Assembly (NCBI RefSeq): GCF_000002075.1
Contig: NW_004797363.1
Location: 223,144 to 267,246 of the forward strand
Direction of reading: 5' to 3'
Origin: Aplysia californica
Lineage: Eukaryota > Mollusca > Gastropoda > Aplysiida > Aplysiidae
Length of the DNA stretch: 44,103 nucleotides
The notes below the pieces were generated by a model that searched no databases, had not been told where the DNA came from, and saw nothing but the letters and a program-made list of their open reading frames with translations. Within the stretch, counting starts at the first letter, position 1. Every line of letters starts with the position of its first letter. The position numbers and the translations under genes were made by a program. Of the stretch, positions 26,101 to 31,997 are shown in pieces.

Positions 26101-26464
26101 AGGCTCTCAACCCATTTGGCTGAGTCCTATTGGAGACGGACGTTAAATTCTGACGTCCAACCTCATAAATAACCTAATAGTGTTGAAAGGAGCATTAAAC
26201 CCACACACTTTACATGTTTAGAGATTTACAGCATTCAAATAATTTCAGAACATCATCAGTGCTATTTGTATTTACCTTTTTCCTGTCCCTTTCTTCCTTC
26301 CCCTTGTCTCCATCTCCTTACAGCAAGCAGTGGATGACCTGCGGGTGAGCCGGAAGGACCTGCTGAGCTTTGAGATTGAGTGTCTGGTGGCCATCGAGTT
26401 CTACCTTCACATTCCCGACAGTGAGATCTACCCGCACTACCAACGTCTTCTCTACAGGTCATGA
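985..26464 (+). CDS. CABLES: CABLES-type CDK5/ABL1 enzyme substrate, whole 13-exon gene
   Basis: Known members are adaptor proteins that link CDK2, CDK3 and CDK5 to tyrosine kinases (ABL, SRC, WEE1) and favour inhibitory tyrosine phosphorylation of the CDK. Joining 13 exons gives 1482 nt, or 493 residues plus stop, close to human CABLES2 (about 478) and shorter than CABLES1 (about 633). Visible landmarks: [13 protein letters not shown] at residues 20-32; a serine/arginine-rich block [12 protein letters not shown] near 140-155; FLVTGDRNP near 178; [12 protein letters not shown] at 246-257; LETG...LDDPEL near 307-330; and a divergent cyclin box from about 344 to the end ([43 protein letters not shown]). 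The C-terminus ends RS-stop, as human CABLES ends SS-stop. All introns are GT-AG and every junction keeps phase. The family call is certain. Vertebrates have two paralogues, so the 1 versus 2 suffix does not apply. Exons are listed separately. Confidence 0.96.
1480..1504. repeat. palindrome CTATTCTCACCC / GGGTGAGAATAG
   Basis: Twelve-base arms with a one-base centre, in intron 1. The same core recurs at 4536-4552, 4566-4582 and 4598-4620, and a half-site at 1808-1819 (GGCTATTCTCAC). Confidence 0.9.
1880..1925. repeat. hairpin with 13-bp perfect arms
   Basis: CACAGAATTCTAC (1880-1892) is matched by GTAGAATTCTGTG (1913-1925) across a 20-nt spacer. It could be the end-to-end remnant of a small inverted-repeat element. 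No target duplication was recognised. Confidence 0.85.
1997..2020. repeat. (GA)n microsatellite
   Basis: About eleven GA units lie directly before the first copy of the duplicated promoter-like unit. Confidence 0.9.
2019..2182 (+). repeat. promoter-like duplicated unit, copy 1 (5' part)
   Basis: AGGAGTAG..CGAGAACTTTCGGGCAAAAC then ATGGCTACCCGCGTA is repeated almost base for base at 4319 onward. Copy 1 is split by the hAT element that begins at 2183; its end continues at 4277-4318 (TCGTCCACACCGA...). Unbroken length is about 206 bp. It has an ATG at 2051 but the frame closes after a few codons. Confidence 0.8.
2183..4268. mobile_element. composite non-autonomous hAT-type element
   Basis: Ends are CAGGGTTGG (2183) and CCAACCCTG (4268), flanked by a perfect 8-bp direct repeat CAATTTGA (2175-2182 and 4269-4276), as hAT elements make. 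The inside has no transposase. It carries three head-to-tail copies of a roughly 280-bp module that starts with a TIR-like GGGTTGGGTTGATTTAAATC and holds CATTCAGAATTCCTTTCCTT (near 2319, 2567 and 3766). The second copy is interrupted by a TTAA element at 2638-3550. The right part (3913-4268) is unique and A/T-rich. Total 2086 bp including the nested insert. Confidence 0.92.
2638..3550. mobile_element. piggyBac-like TTAA element nested in the hAT element
   Basis: It is 913 bp with TTAA at both edges (2634-2637 and 3551-3554). Termini CTCACTT and AAGTGAG are inverted. Sister modules read TGCTTAAAAGTCTGCTTT without interruption, so an empty site exists in the same window. A minus-strand frame from about 3253 down to 2972 is basic then Ser/acidic ([17 protein letters not shown]), resembling the N-terminal leader of a piggyBac-type transposase, but no catalytic domain remains. 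The ends of the canonical family begin CCY, so the subfamily is uncertain. Confidence 0.75.
4319..4525 (+). repeat. promoter-like duplicated unit, copy 2
   Basis: This intact copy reads AACTTCCGGGCAAAACAAA then ATGGCGACCCGCG. ACTTCCGG is an ETS-type site, and AAAATGGCGAC resembles the YY1 site that overlaps start codons of housekeeping genes. From the ATG at 4358 a 19-codon frame ([15 protein letters not shown]...) runs to a stop. Copy 1 has the same layout. It may derive from the 5' end of another gene. No downstream exon was found. Confidence 0.65.
4533..4625. repeat. three CTCACCC/GGGTGAG palindromes in 90 bp
   Basis: A half-palindrome CACCGGGTGAGAATAGCC (4536-4553), a perfect-arm TCTCACCC-G-GGGTGAGA (4566-4582) and a 23-bp near copy of the 1480 palindrome (4598-4620) lie within 90 bp. 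They follow the duplicated promoter-like unit. Confidence 0.85.
4640..4790. repeat. TCTAGA/AGATCT-rich low-complexity tract
   Basis: Overlapping TAGATCTAGAT units of a kind scattered in other intron-1 places (1606-1622, 3053-3078). It is simple degenerate satellite-like sequence with no coding signal. Confidence 0.7.
4803..5744. mobile_element. inverted-repeat element, family unknown
   Basis: The left end GATTGTACTTTACCGGAC is matched in reverse by the right end (GTCC..., read as GATTGTACTTTACTGGAAC). A third TIR-like copy (ATTGTACTTGGCCGGACCAG, about 5409) lies inside in direct orientation, so this may be two overlapping elements sharing the right end. No clear target duplication is visible. 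Open frames inside are in conflicting phases and resemble no known protein. A hairpin CAGGGGG/CCCCCTG sits near 5184-5203. Confidence 0.55.
5745..6396. other. end of intron 1, nothing recognised
   Basis: A/T-rich intronic DNA ending in the T-rich tract and TTGCAG before exon 2. No repeat copy or coding segment was recognised. Confidence 0.6.
6397..6428 (+). CDS. CABLES: CABLES exon 2 (32-nt microexon)
   Basis: A T-rich tract ends in TTGCAG before the exon, and the donor is CGG|GTAAGC. It enters after two bases of the split codon (AG|G) and leaves after one (G|GC), adding [11 protein letters not shown]. Its residues are weakly conserved, so support comes from good splice sites and from being the piece found here that reconciles the phases of exons 1 and 3. 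It is the least certain coding exon. Confidence 0.72.
6429..10665. other. intron 2, nothing recognised apart from a G run
   Basis: A 4.2-kb T-rich intron. Short open frames here have low-complexity, Phe/Leu/Cys-rich translations typical of T-rich DNA and match nothing. It contains a near-pure G tract at 8389-8421 and short AT runs (about 9380-9400). Confidence 0.65.
8389..8421. repeat. poly-G tract
   Basis: About 31 G in 33 bases, broken by one TGA. Runs this long can form G-quadruplexes and often carry length errors. Confidence 0.95.
10666..10783 (+). CDS. CABLES: CABLES exon 3 (Ser/Arg-rich linker)
   Basis: The acceptor is AACTTAG|GC and the donor AG|GTTGGT. It encodes [17 protein letters not shown] and ends NQRDK plus a split Arg codon. 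This matches the family stretch that in human CABLES1 reads RRLISQRSSLETLED through HDTRNGR, which contains phosphorylation-type serines. The polypyrimidine tract is poor (TTAAATTATTTCAAAACTTAG), so splicing efficiency here may be low. Confidence 0.88.
11140..11578 (+). mobile_element. SINE-like repeat family A, copy 1
   Basis: A roughly 400-bp unit beginning ACTGACTGAAGTGT..CCATTCCCAAAGGGGGGACATT and ending CATATGACCTTATGTAGTTGTGAGCGCTGTAAAAG, then an A run. Two more copies are at 11579 and 25466. The head ACTGACTGAAGTGTTACCCCCCGTGG is partly doubled in this copy. The 3' tail matches that of the SINEs at 36172 and 42205-42790. No clear pol III boxes were seen in the head. Confidence 0.8.
11579..11958 (+). 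mobile_element. SINE-like repeat family A, copy 2
   Basis: It begins at CTGACTGAAGTGTCTTTAGG directly after the A tail of copy 1, so the two are in tandem. It is collinear with copy 1 to the tail (CATATCACCTTATGCAGTTGCGAGCACTGCAAA). Its interior differs at many positions, so it is an old copy or a different subfamily. Confidence 0.8.
12285..12440 (+). mobile_element. SINE-like repeat family B, copy 1
   Basis: The head GGTGGTTGGCGGGTGCTCTA and middle TTCCTTCTTTCCTTTAAAAC are followed by the tail GTGACCTAATTGTGTTGCAAATGCTGTAAAAC. It ends about 90 bp before exon 4. A weaker relative (GGGGGTTGGCGTGGTTGGAG) lies at 12150-12240. Confidence 0.7.
12527..12604 (+). CDS. CABLES: CABLES exon 4 (FLVTGDRNP core)
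   Basis: The acceptor is CTCTACAG|A and the donor AAAG|GTAAGT, a full consensus. In the frame set by exon 3 it reads [20 protein letters not shown], aligning with human IVLISGRRSFCSIFSVLPYR. A longer open frame overlaps it in another phase but does not fit the splice phases. Confidence 0.93.
12773..12899 (+). CDS. CABLES: CABLES exon 5
   Basis: Only 168 nt separate it from exon 4, the shortest intron of the gene. The acceptor is TTATTGCAG|G and the donor GAG|GTGGGT. It encodes [14 protein letters not shown] and a Ser/Gly/His-rich stretch ending GASRQDE. It corresponds to the poorly conserved human segment before TVSYTQFLLPT. It ends on a codon boundary. Confidence 0.92.
12900..13928. other. 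intron 5, nothing recognised
   Basis: A 1.0-kb intron. Only a weak imperfect inverted repeat near 13812-13904 was noticed. No coding or mobile sequence was recognised. Confidence 0.6.
13929..14019 (+). CDS. CABLES: CABLES exon 6 ([12 protein letters not shown])
   Basis: The acceptor is GCTTCAG|GAG and the donor [22 protein letters not shown] aligns with human TVSYTQFLLPTN, then [17 protein letters not shown] follows. A proline-rich tail and split codon A|GC lead to exon 7. Confidence 0.94.
14388..14821 (+). mobile_element. 430-bp MITE, copy 1
   Basis: Terminal inverted repeats about 37 bp long: TGTGTCACGGTGCAGTGGAA..CGCTCG on the left and, read in reverse, TGTGAGGCAGTGTGGTGAAA..CGCTCG on the right. 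The interior is A/T-rich with no transposase. It is collinear with the copy at 41484 and inverted relative to 20940. Flanks are A-rich, so the TA target duplication seen in other copies is not clear here. Confidence 0.85.
14822..17818. other. rest of intron 6, little recognised
   Basis: T-rich intron. Apart from a tRNA-like SINE head on the minus strand near 15875-15952 and a diverged family-B-like patch near 17260-17330 (GGTGTTTGGAGGGTTCC, then CCCCTCTATTGTTTTTGTCT), I see no gene or repeat copy. Confidence 0.55.
15875..15952 (-). mobile_element. tRNA-headed SINE fragment
   Basis: Read on the minus strand it gives GTGAGCGGCCAGGCTGCTGA (A-box like, of Leu/Ser type), then CTCAGGATCAG and GAGTTCAATTCCTGG (B-box like). 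Spacing suits an internal pol III promoter. It cannot fold as a full tRNA, so it is taken as a SINE head. The body could not be delimited. Confidence 0.5.
17819..17923 (+). CDS. CABLES: CABLES exon 7 (Trp/His-rich insert, LETG)
   Basis: The acceptor is CATGGACAG|GC and the donor ACAG|GTAAAC. The frame fixed by neighbouring exons reads [17 protein letters not shown], a Trp/His-rich segment, then HLETG, which aligns with human SLDTG. The segment [15 protein letters not shown] has no counterpart I recall in vertebrates and comes from an internal 14-bp duplication (17869-17882 and 17896-17909). Another frame is also open across this exon, so phase, not length, decides. Confidence 0.87.
17924..20197. 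other. intron 7, nothing recognised
   Basis: A 2.3-kb T-rich intron with a short AT repeat at about 18714-18728. No coding or repeat copies were recognised. Confidence 0.6.
20198..20295 (+). CDS. CABLES: CABLES exon 8 (LDDPEL region)
   Basis: The acceptor is CCTTCCTTCCAG|TC and the donor CTT|GTAAGT. It reads [19 protein letters not shown] then [11 protein letters not shown], matching human DFMDYDPNLLDDPQWP...VLIFPSYM. It is the acidic linker before the cyclin box. Confidence 0.95.
20757..20863 (+). CDS. CABLES: CABLES exon 9 (cyclin-box entry)
   Basis: The acceptor is TTACAG|ACA and the donor [28 protein letters not shown] and [12 protein letters not shown] are near-identical to human [20 protein letters not shown] and FPHIKLTLSKIR. 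This is the most conserved block of the family. Confidence 0.97.
20940..21376 (-). mobile_element. 430-bp MITE, copy 2 (reverse orientation)
   Basis: The left end CGTGAGGCATCGGGGTGAAA..CAGGC and the right end GCCTGATTCCAC..GTGCCTCA are inverted repeats. TA flanks both sides (20938-20939 and 21377-21378), consistent with a Tc1/mariner-type target. It starts 77 bp after exon 9. Confidence 0.85.
21922..22090 (+). mobile_element. SINE-like repeat family B, copy 2
   Basis: GGTTGGCGGATGCTCTGATG, then TTGCTCCTTCTTTCCTATCA, then the tail TATGACCTATTTGTGTTGCA..GCCTTGAAA and a short A/T stretch. It ends about 37 bp before exon 10 and abuts that exon's pyrimidine tract. Confidence 0.75.
22127..22163 (+). 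CDS. CABLES: CABLES exon 10 (37 nt)
   Basis: A long pyrimidine tract ends CTTTAG|T; the donor is AGG|GTAAGT. It encodes [13 protein letters not shown], aligned with human SLKREMRKLAQ. It leaves in phase 0. Confidence 0.94.
22480..22628 (-). mobile_element. tRNA-headed SINE, minus strand
   Basis: On the minus strand: TGTCTGTGGTGTAATGGAAT (A-box like TGGTGTAATGG), an anticodon-like stretch, then GGGATCCATTCC (B-box like). A body of about 90 bp follows, ending ..GGTTGAAGCAGCCCACCTC. It abuts a truncated MITE copy at 22641. Confidence 0.65.
22641..22826 (-). mobile_element. 430-bp MITE, truncated copy 3
   Basis: AATATAATATCAAAGAAACT through TGTACATTTTCAGTCTCCAA follows the copy at 20940 closely (CACACCTTTTACGTCCATTA is shared). 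Both inverted ends are missing. A small extra GCAGTTGGGCAGTTGGGCA repeat lies inside. Confidence 0.85.
23041..23222. repeat. (CT)n-rich microsatellite
   Basis: A pyrimidine-rich stretch with a pure CT run from about 23125 to 23171. It lies in intron 10. The Ser/Leu and Arg/Glu open frames across it on the two strands are artefacts of the repeat. Confidence 0.95.
23400..23462 (+). CDS. CABLES: CABLES exon 11
   Basis: The acceptor is TTACACCAG|TGC and the donor [29 protein letters not shown] matches human EEPTVAMAFVYFEKLAL, a cyclin-box helix. Confidence 0.95.
23960..24560. mobile_element. piggyBac-like TTAA MITE next to exon 12
   Basis: It is 601 bp with TTAA on each side (23956-23959 and 24561-24564). 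Inverted termini are CCCTCGTAGCGCT and AGCGCTACGAGGG, 13 bp perfect, starting CCC as piggyBac ends do. It contains GC-rich subterminal blocks (CGCCTCGCGCGCT twice on the right) around an A/T-rich core. There is no transposase frame. It ends 47 nt upstream of exon 12. Confidence 0.9.
24608..24712 (+). CDS. CABLES: CABLES exon 12 ([12 protein letters not shown])
   Basis: The acceptor is CCGTCCCCAG|CTA and the donor [29 protein letters not shown] aligns with human KLNKQNRKLCAGACVLLAA, the signature helix of the box. A TTAA-flanked transposon ends 47 nt upstream, so the branch point and pyrimidine tract sit in the short gap between. Confidence 0.97.
24713..25465. other. start of intron 12, nothing recognised
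   Basis: T-rich intronic sequence up to the family A repeat. No gene or known repeat was seen. Confidence 0.6.
25466..25860 (+). mobile_element. SINE-like repeat family A, copy 3
   Basis: CCACTGACTGAAGTGTCTTT through CATATAACCTTATGCAGTTG..GCGCCGTAAAACC, followed by an ACTAAAACTAAAACT tail. It is the least diverged copy at the 3' end. Confidence 0.85.
25991..26212 (+). mobile_element. tRNA-headed SINE family C, copy 1
   Basis: The head has ATAGCTCAATTGGTATCATG (A box) and GGATCAAATCCCAG (B box), then a body with GGAGACGGACGTTAAATTCT and a tail GTTGAAAGGAGCATTAAACC. Related copies are at 39645 and 40925. It lies about 110 bp before exon 13. Confidence 0.8.
26324..26464 (+). CDS. CABLES: CABLES exon 13 (C-terminus and stop)
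   Basis: A strong C/T tract precedes CTTACAG|CAA. It reads [19 protein letters not shown], then [16 protein letters not shown] and [12 protein letters not shown], matching human REL(I)AFEF, LVALEFALHLPEHEV and HYRRLVQSS. Codon use is visibly more GC-rich than the surrounding DNA. A GT follows TACAG just before the stop, but the family C-terminus argues for termination at 26462-26464. Confidence 0.97.
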   Translation, partial: QAVDDLRVSRKDLLSFEIECLVAIEFYLHIPDSEIYPHYQRLLYRS

Positions 26465-28860
26465 CCTTTGGCTGGATGTCAGCTCTGACATCCGACCTCC
26501 GTCCTCTCTTAAGTGTGTACAACCAGCTCGAGGGATCAAGTAATTTTAGAGAAAAGGTTATGTTTGTTGCTACTGAATTGTTGAAATAACTGGATATCTT
26601 GCTTAGGGCCTCTTTCTTATTATTAGAATCATGCTTTTTGTAGATGGACATGAAAAATTTACTAGATTTTTTTTGGGGTGTTTTTTAAACTGGTGAAATC
26701 GGAAGGTTCTATAGTTGTATCTCATGCATGGCTTTATGGTGTTTTCAATGAACAATGGTTGAGTGAGTGATTAAAAAGTGAATCATTGTTTCTAGAGGGG
26801 ACAAATTGTTAATGGCTTGTAACTCCATCTGAAAAACTTTTTAGCCTCTGACCAAGTAGTTATGATGCTGTTAAGGTATTCATAAAGGGAAAAACGTACA
26901 ATTCCTTGGATTGAAAGACACATTTATCCATGGCTGTAAATCTTTCATTTATTTTTATAGAGGAACAAAGTTTTCCATTGAAAAAGTCAAAGTTATGGTG
27001 AAGTTCATAAAATGCAGGAACAATATAAATTTGCCTTCTCTGCCCACTTTCTGTATGTAGATTTACACTTTTTTCTTTTCTAGACATAAGATGTATTTTG
27101 CGCTGTCTGTCTTCAGAAGTTCATACCGATTTTCCATATGGAGACTAAAAAACATTCCCCCTCTGCTCCCTTGCTTCGGTTGTTGTTTTTTGTAGTGCTA
27201 AATAGGGCATTGATTTCTCTTAAGATCTTCTGTACTAGAGATAGCTGGCACATCTGTGATGATCATTGATTTATTTTTAAAATATGGATATTCTTGTATT
27301 TTTTGTACTCGTACTTTGTTGTGGTAAAGTGAAAAATATACTCTTTTTCCTAATCATTTCTCTATATGCTTGACCCACTGGCTTCAAGAAGTCCAGCAGA
27401 GATGGTTTCTTTGTTGAGAATCATGAACTTTGATTTTATGCCTTTGATATGAACCATTTATTTTTACGGAAAAGTATGGTGCATACTATTTGTCAACGCC
27501 TCTAGAACTTATGATCATCTTAGTCTTAGTAGTCATTTATACTCATTTCGGACAGTCATCTAAATATATGCACACTAGTATTAACTCTTAAGGGCCAGAG
27601 TAATGATGGGAGCATTTACTCACAACATGTCTCATTTTGCATCAGTGTATGCATTTTCAGTGGTTTCTATTTTACAACAATCCTATTTCCGGCAACTACA
27701 GTTGATTGTCCTAGTTTCCTCTTAATTTAGACGCGAGAAAATAGGTTCTGAGCACAACTGAACTGTTTTTTGTTTCAGAACTTTAAAAAAAAACATTTTT
27801 AAAAATTTAATTTTAAAATGATACAAGTGAGGATAAGTGAGCAGTGGTTAGAGAAAGAGGAAGCCCCCAGTTCATTTTACAGGCGAATATGAGGCTATTG
27901 ATTTCTTATGGACTGAAGATGACTCCAATCAAAAGTTAGATTGGTCTGATGGTTTTGATAGTGGCAGTGGAGTAGCGATGATGAGCTGTTCAGAGTGGGT
28001 GTAACTAAATTGTTTACTTTCTCAACATACAGATCACAGGTACTTAAACAAATGCATAAAACAAAACCATAAATACTTTCTACATTTTTTTAACACATAA
28101 AATGATACCTAATGAGTATATTATGTTTATGTGAAACTTGTTTGTATTGTGTGTCAAGATAATATCTTAATTCAAAACCTGAGCCTTTTCGAAAACTGAT
28201 TTAGGCAAAACGGGGAAAAATAATGACAGTAAAGAGTTAAAAATTATAATGGCTGCAAATCCCAGCCCTGGCATGAACACTGTCCATTTTTATATTTCAT
28301 TTTGAACGAAGGGCTGGTTGGCCAAAACTTTTTTTTTTAGGTATAGTTGCTCAATAGGCTTCAGTCTTTGGTGAAGTAGATTACTACTTCTTGTCCATCT
28401 TTGGGGTAAAGATCATGATATGCTCAGCGTCATTCCACAATCGCTCAAGTCATTTCGGGGCCGTTCCAGCAAAAGCTGCTGTTTTCAGTGATGTAAACAG
28501 GTTTTGAAAAAAAAAAAAGCAGGAAAATATACGACGCGCGCGCACTGACTGAAATAAGAGTACAGTGAGACTAAATTATATTTGTTTCTTTCCCCCTATT
28601 TCAACAAATAATCTCTATTTATTATATATAATATGTATTGTTTATAGTAGACTTTTGTTAAAAGCTGGGGGGAAAAAGTTACTGCAAAAGGACAAGCAAG
28701 ATGAACTCACCCAATCTGTCAACAGGACTAATGTAAATGATGAGCTGTAGAGTCTTTTCCTTTCAGACTTTTCTAAAAAAGCCCCTAATGTCCACAGAAC
28801 TGGGCTTTTTGCCTCAGTTCTCTTCCTCTTTCTCTCTTTCTCCTTCCCACTTGTAGTTCT
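26465..28860 (+). other. CABLES 3' flank, probable 3' UTR, nothing else seen
   Basis: Sequence after the stop is T-rich like the introns. I see no AATAAA in the first 2 kb. An ATTAAA at 26770-26775 is a possible but weak polyadenylation signal. AATAAA copies further out (34576, 39097, 40838) lie beyond the transposon cluster. The UTR end cannot be decided from sequence. Confidence 0.4.
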
Positions 28861-28861
28861 C

Positions 28862-31010
28862 AGGCTCTTGTCTCTCTGCTAAGCTTCGCGGTTCTCACAG
28901 AGTCGATTGCTGTTGAGGCCAGTGGCGCCTGAGCGCAACCAAGCATGCACTGGTCCGAAGTTGAAGTCAGAGATTGCATATGCAAAAGCAAACTCAACCT
29001 TGTTTTTGCTGTGGAACCTGCTTTTGGAGCAATGAGACCAAATGGAAGAATGCAGGCTCTCTTTGGCATTGTGTGTCGCGTGGAGCTCACATCGCTTGAG
29101 CAGGTCGATGTCCTCTGCTGTGGAGTGGTTTCGAATTGCCCTGGAATAATACATGCCCAGGGTCTAAATCTTGTCAGCAGTCAGGCTTCTAGGTCTTCTT
29201 CCACCGAGCGTAATACCTGAGAAAGAAAATGCAATAAAAACATGTTATGAAAAATCATGTTTTTATCTTCATTTCTAAGAGGACAGAAGAATAACACACT
29301 GTACAGATGGAAGTTTAAATAAACTGACAGGTGCATGACAATCATAAAAAAAACATGAAAGACAGAACAACAAAAAAAAGACTGAAACATTTTATGACTA
29401 TCTCTACTCTACCAAACACTGAAATACAATTTTCAAGCAACCTGTTTTTAAAAAAAAACTTTTTTCATTGAGACAAGCATTAATTGATTGACAATGACGT
29501 GCTTGTAGAGGAATTTGATACCCACAAAATGGAATGATAACACTATACTGTTGCACTAACCCTTGTTTGAGCAATCTTGAACAAGATTGAGGAGTGCTGT
29601 ACGGAGACGCTTGGAGACGTGGTTCATGCACTCTTTTTTCTGGATGGCGACATTCCCATGTGCACGACTCGCTTGAACACGGTCATAAGCCTTGGAGTCT
29701 CCATCACTAACCATCGTGGTGTACTTAAAATTGTGCAGTTCCAATGATCTTGCCCATATGACTTCAGCTGACTTGGCCTACATCATGCCAGAGGGTCCGG
29801 AAAAAAAAAGTAGGAAGAGCAATTCAGTGAATGTTTGAATAGAAAAGTATGAAAAAAAAGTTTCATACACGCATTGAAAATAACACTCATGATGTACTTT
29901 TCATATTTTTTCTGTAATAGAATTTGTCTATCTAATAACTGAAGTAACTTTAATTGCCTGTATGATCATTCTTTCTAGCAAGAAGACACAAAGTTTAATA
30001 TAAGCAGTTACTATGTTTATCATCTTTGAAATAATTTATGGTGCACCTTTCAAGGTGTTTGGGAAGATTTTGCAGTTGTCATTATACGCATGCGTTAATT
30101 AAATTTTTGCACTACAACGACTGAAGAAATAGGAATACCCGCCTTTGAAGTTGATGCTGCATCCTTCTTCTCTGTGCTTAGCAAGCCATACCTCATAACA
30201 GTTCGGGTGTGCTGCTTCTGGAATTCCCCTGTCGTTGCGCAAACCTGACAATGTGTGCCTCGATGACACAGCCTATACCTATTTTTGAGGTGTTGCCACG
30301 AGTAAGCCAGGAACCGTCGAATGATACAGCAATGTCCAGAGTGGTCGCTTCGTCGATACAGTTGTGATGTGATCTCACAACTTTAGCTGCATCCTGGAGA
30401 ATCATTTTCTTTCTATCTTCTGCTTCCTTCTCCACAATTGCTGCTTTCTTACTGAATGTGTTGTGGTGCAAGCTGGCCATGTCAAGGCCTCGCAGAGAAG
30501 ACTGAGCTTGCAAGGTCCCAGGTCTGCCAGCATAGACGCATAAACAACATCTTCATTTATTTGGAATGGCTTCACTTTTGATGATGAGGAAGACGTGTCC
30601 AATCTGGAAGTGTAAAACGTCTGCACTACATCTGCACAAATCTTACAGAAGGACTGTACACACTTGGCAAATCCTCTACTTTTCTGCTTGTTCATTGATA
30701 CAGTGATAGGGCCGCAGCAGTTGGGGCAGGGGAACATGGCAATGGATTCACACAGCAAACTTAAGTCCACAATTGTTCTTCCACTGTTTGTCTTGCCGTG
30801 GTCACCATCGTCACCAATTGTAATACCTCCATCTGCATCATCGCCTTCAACAAGAAAGAGAGCTTTGGAGCTGTCAATTTTCCTCTGGAAGGTAGTTGGC
30901 ATTAAAAGCAAAGGGTTAGGTTCTTCAAAAGAAGGGAGAGGGGTTTCTGGTATACCAGACACAGCCCTAAGTGTACTGTTTATAAGAAGCACTATCATCA
31001 CTATCACGAC
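28862..31010 (-). mobile_element. Mutator-like (MULE) transposase remnant with introns
   Basis: Four minus-strand blocks follow the order of the invertebrate Mutator-like transposase family. N-terminal block (about 31007-30530): a zinc-binding pair, CPNC..CKIC, and NEDVVYASMLADLG. Second (about 30513-30130): LDIAVSFDGSW with the first catalytic Asp. Third (about 29790-29561): MVSDGDSKAYDRV with the second Asp, then CMNHVSKRLRTAL. Fourth (29216-28862): YYSRAIRNHSTAEDI and ESLHSSIW, the likely catalytic Glu. Between the last two blocks the sequence has a good minus-strand acceptor (TTTCTTTCTCAG at 29217) and a GGGTTAGT donor near 29560, so the gap is probably an intron of about 344 nt. The 29790-30130 gap also looks intronic. 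The N-terminal blocks are shifted in frame, so it is probably dead. Ends were not found. Confidence 0.85.
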
Positions 31011-31900
31011 TTACAGTGTCAGTTGTGTCATCCATCTCACTCACACTACTCACACAATCAGCTGTCCAACGCTGATGTCTGGCCAAAGCTACCCTGTCCA
31101 TCCATCTATCTTGATTTCCGAGATCACTTCGTTGACACAGGTTTTTTTATCTGCTAGGCGTGGCTACACAAGTACAAGGCTTGTATTGTCACTACAACAC
31201 ACTTGTAGAAGTCAAAGAATAAAAAGCCAACAAAAGGAAAAACACTGATAATAATAATATTGAGGCAGACAACACTTGAAAAATCCTCAACCGAATTGTA
31301 AACAGTGGACTGTCAGCAAACAAACATTCCGGTGCAAGCTAACGGAAAAGACGCTTCGATGTGGGAAATTCGCGCCAGATCAAACTGTTGGTGCGCACGG
31401 ATCACATGCCGAGTTGTAAATTTGACCCTGACATTCCAAAGCTGCTGCAAAATTTTCCATTCCCAGCCAACAGTGCACAAGTCTTAGGTGTGTGCTCACT
31501 TTACGGAAATTACCGAGCACTACTACAGTCATGTTGTGTATCATGTACCGAGGTGGAAACGAACCGGAAGTTGTACTTACAACCAATGGCAAATGGATTT
31601 GGGAAAAGGTCAATCAATCACAGTAATAGGTCGGGTCAAAGGCCATGGAGACGTAAACAGAACGCAGTTTAGTACACTTCGGGTGTTCTCGTTTCAACTT
31701 ATACAATTCTAGCAATGCATGAATTATGCTAGAGATCTATTTATAGACAAAAAGTGGAAAGGAAGCCCTGCTCAGCGATATCGAAACATAGGGGTATTTT
31801 TGAGAGTTCAGGGTTTTATCAAGGGTGGCAAAAGAGCTTTTTTTTTTTTTTACAAAATTGGCAAATATTTTCTCAAACAGACTCCACCCTACGCTCTAAA

Positions 31901-31928
31901 CCCCCCCCCCCCCCCCCCCCCCCCCCCC
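31901..31928. repeat. poly-C tract
   Basis: A run of 28 C lies between the Mutator-like and BED/hAT remnants. It produces false polyproline frames. Confidence 0.95.
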
Positions 31929-31997
31929 AACTCCACTTTAGGGTGCAGATAGGCTTATTTACCTTACTTGATATTGTTCAGGACATGTCCAGGAATT

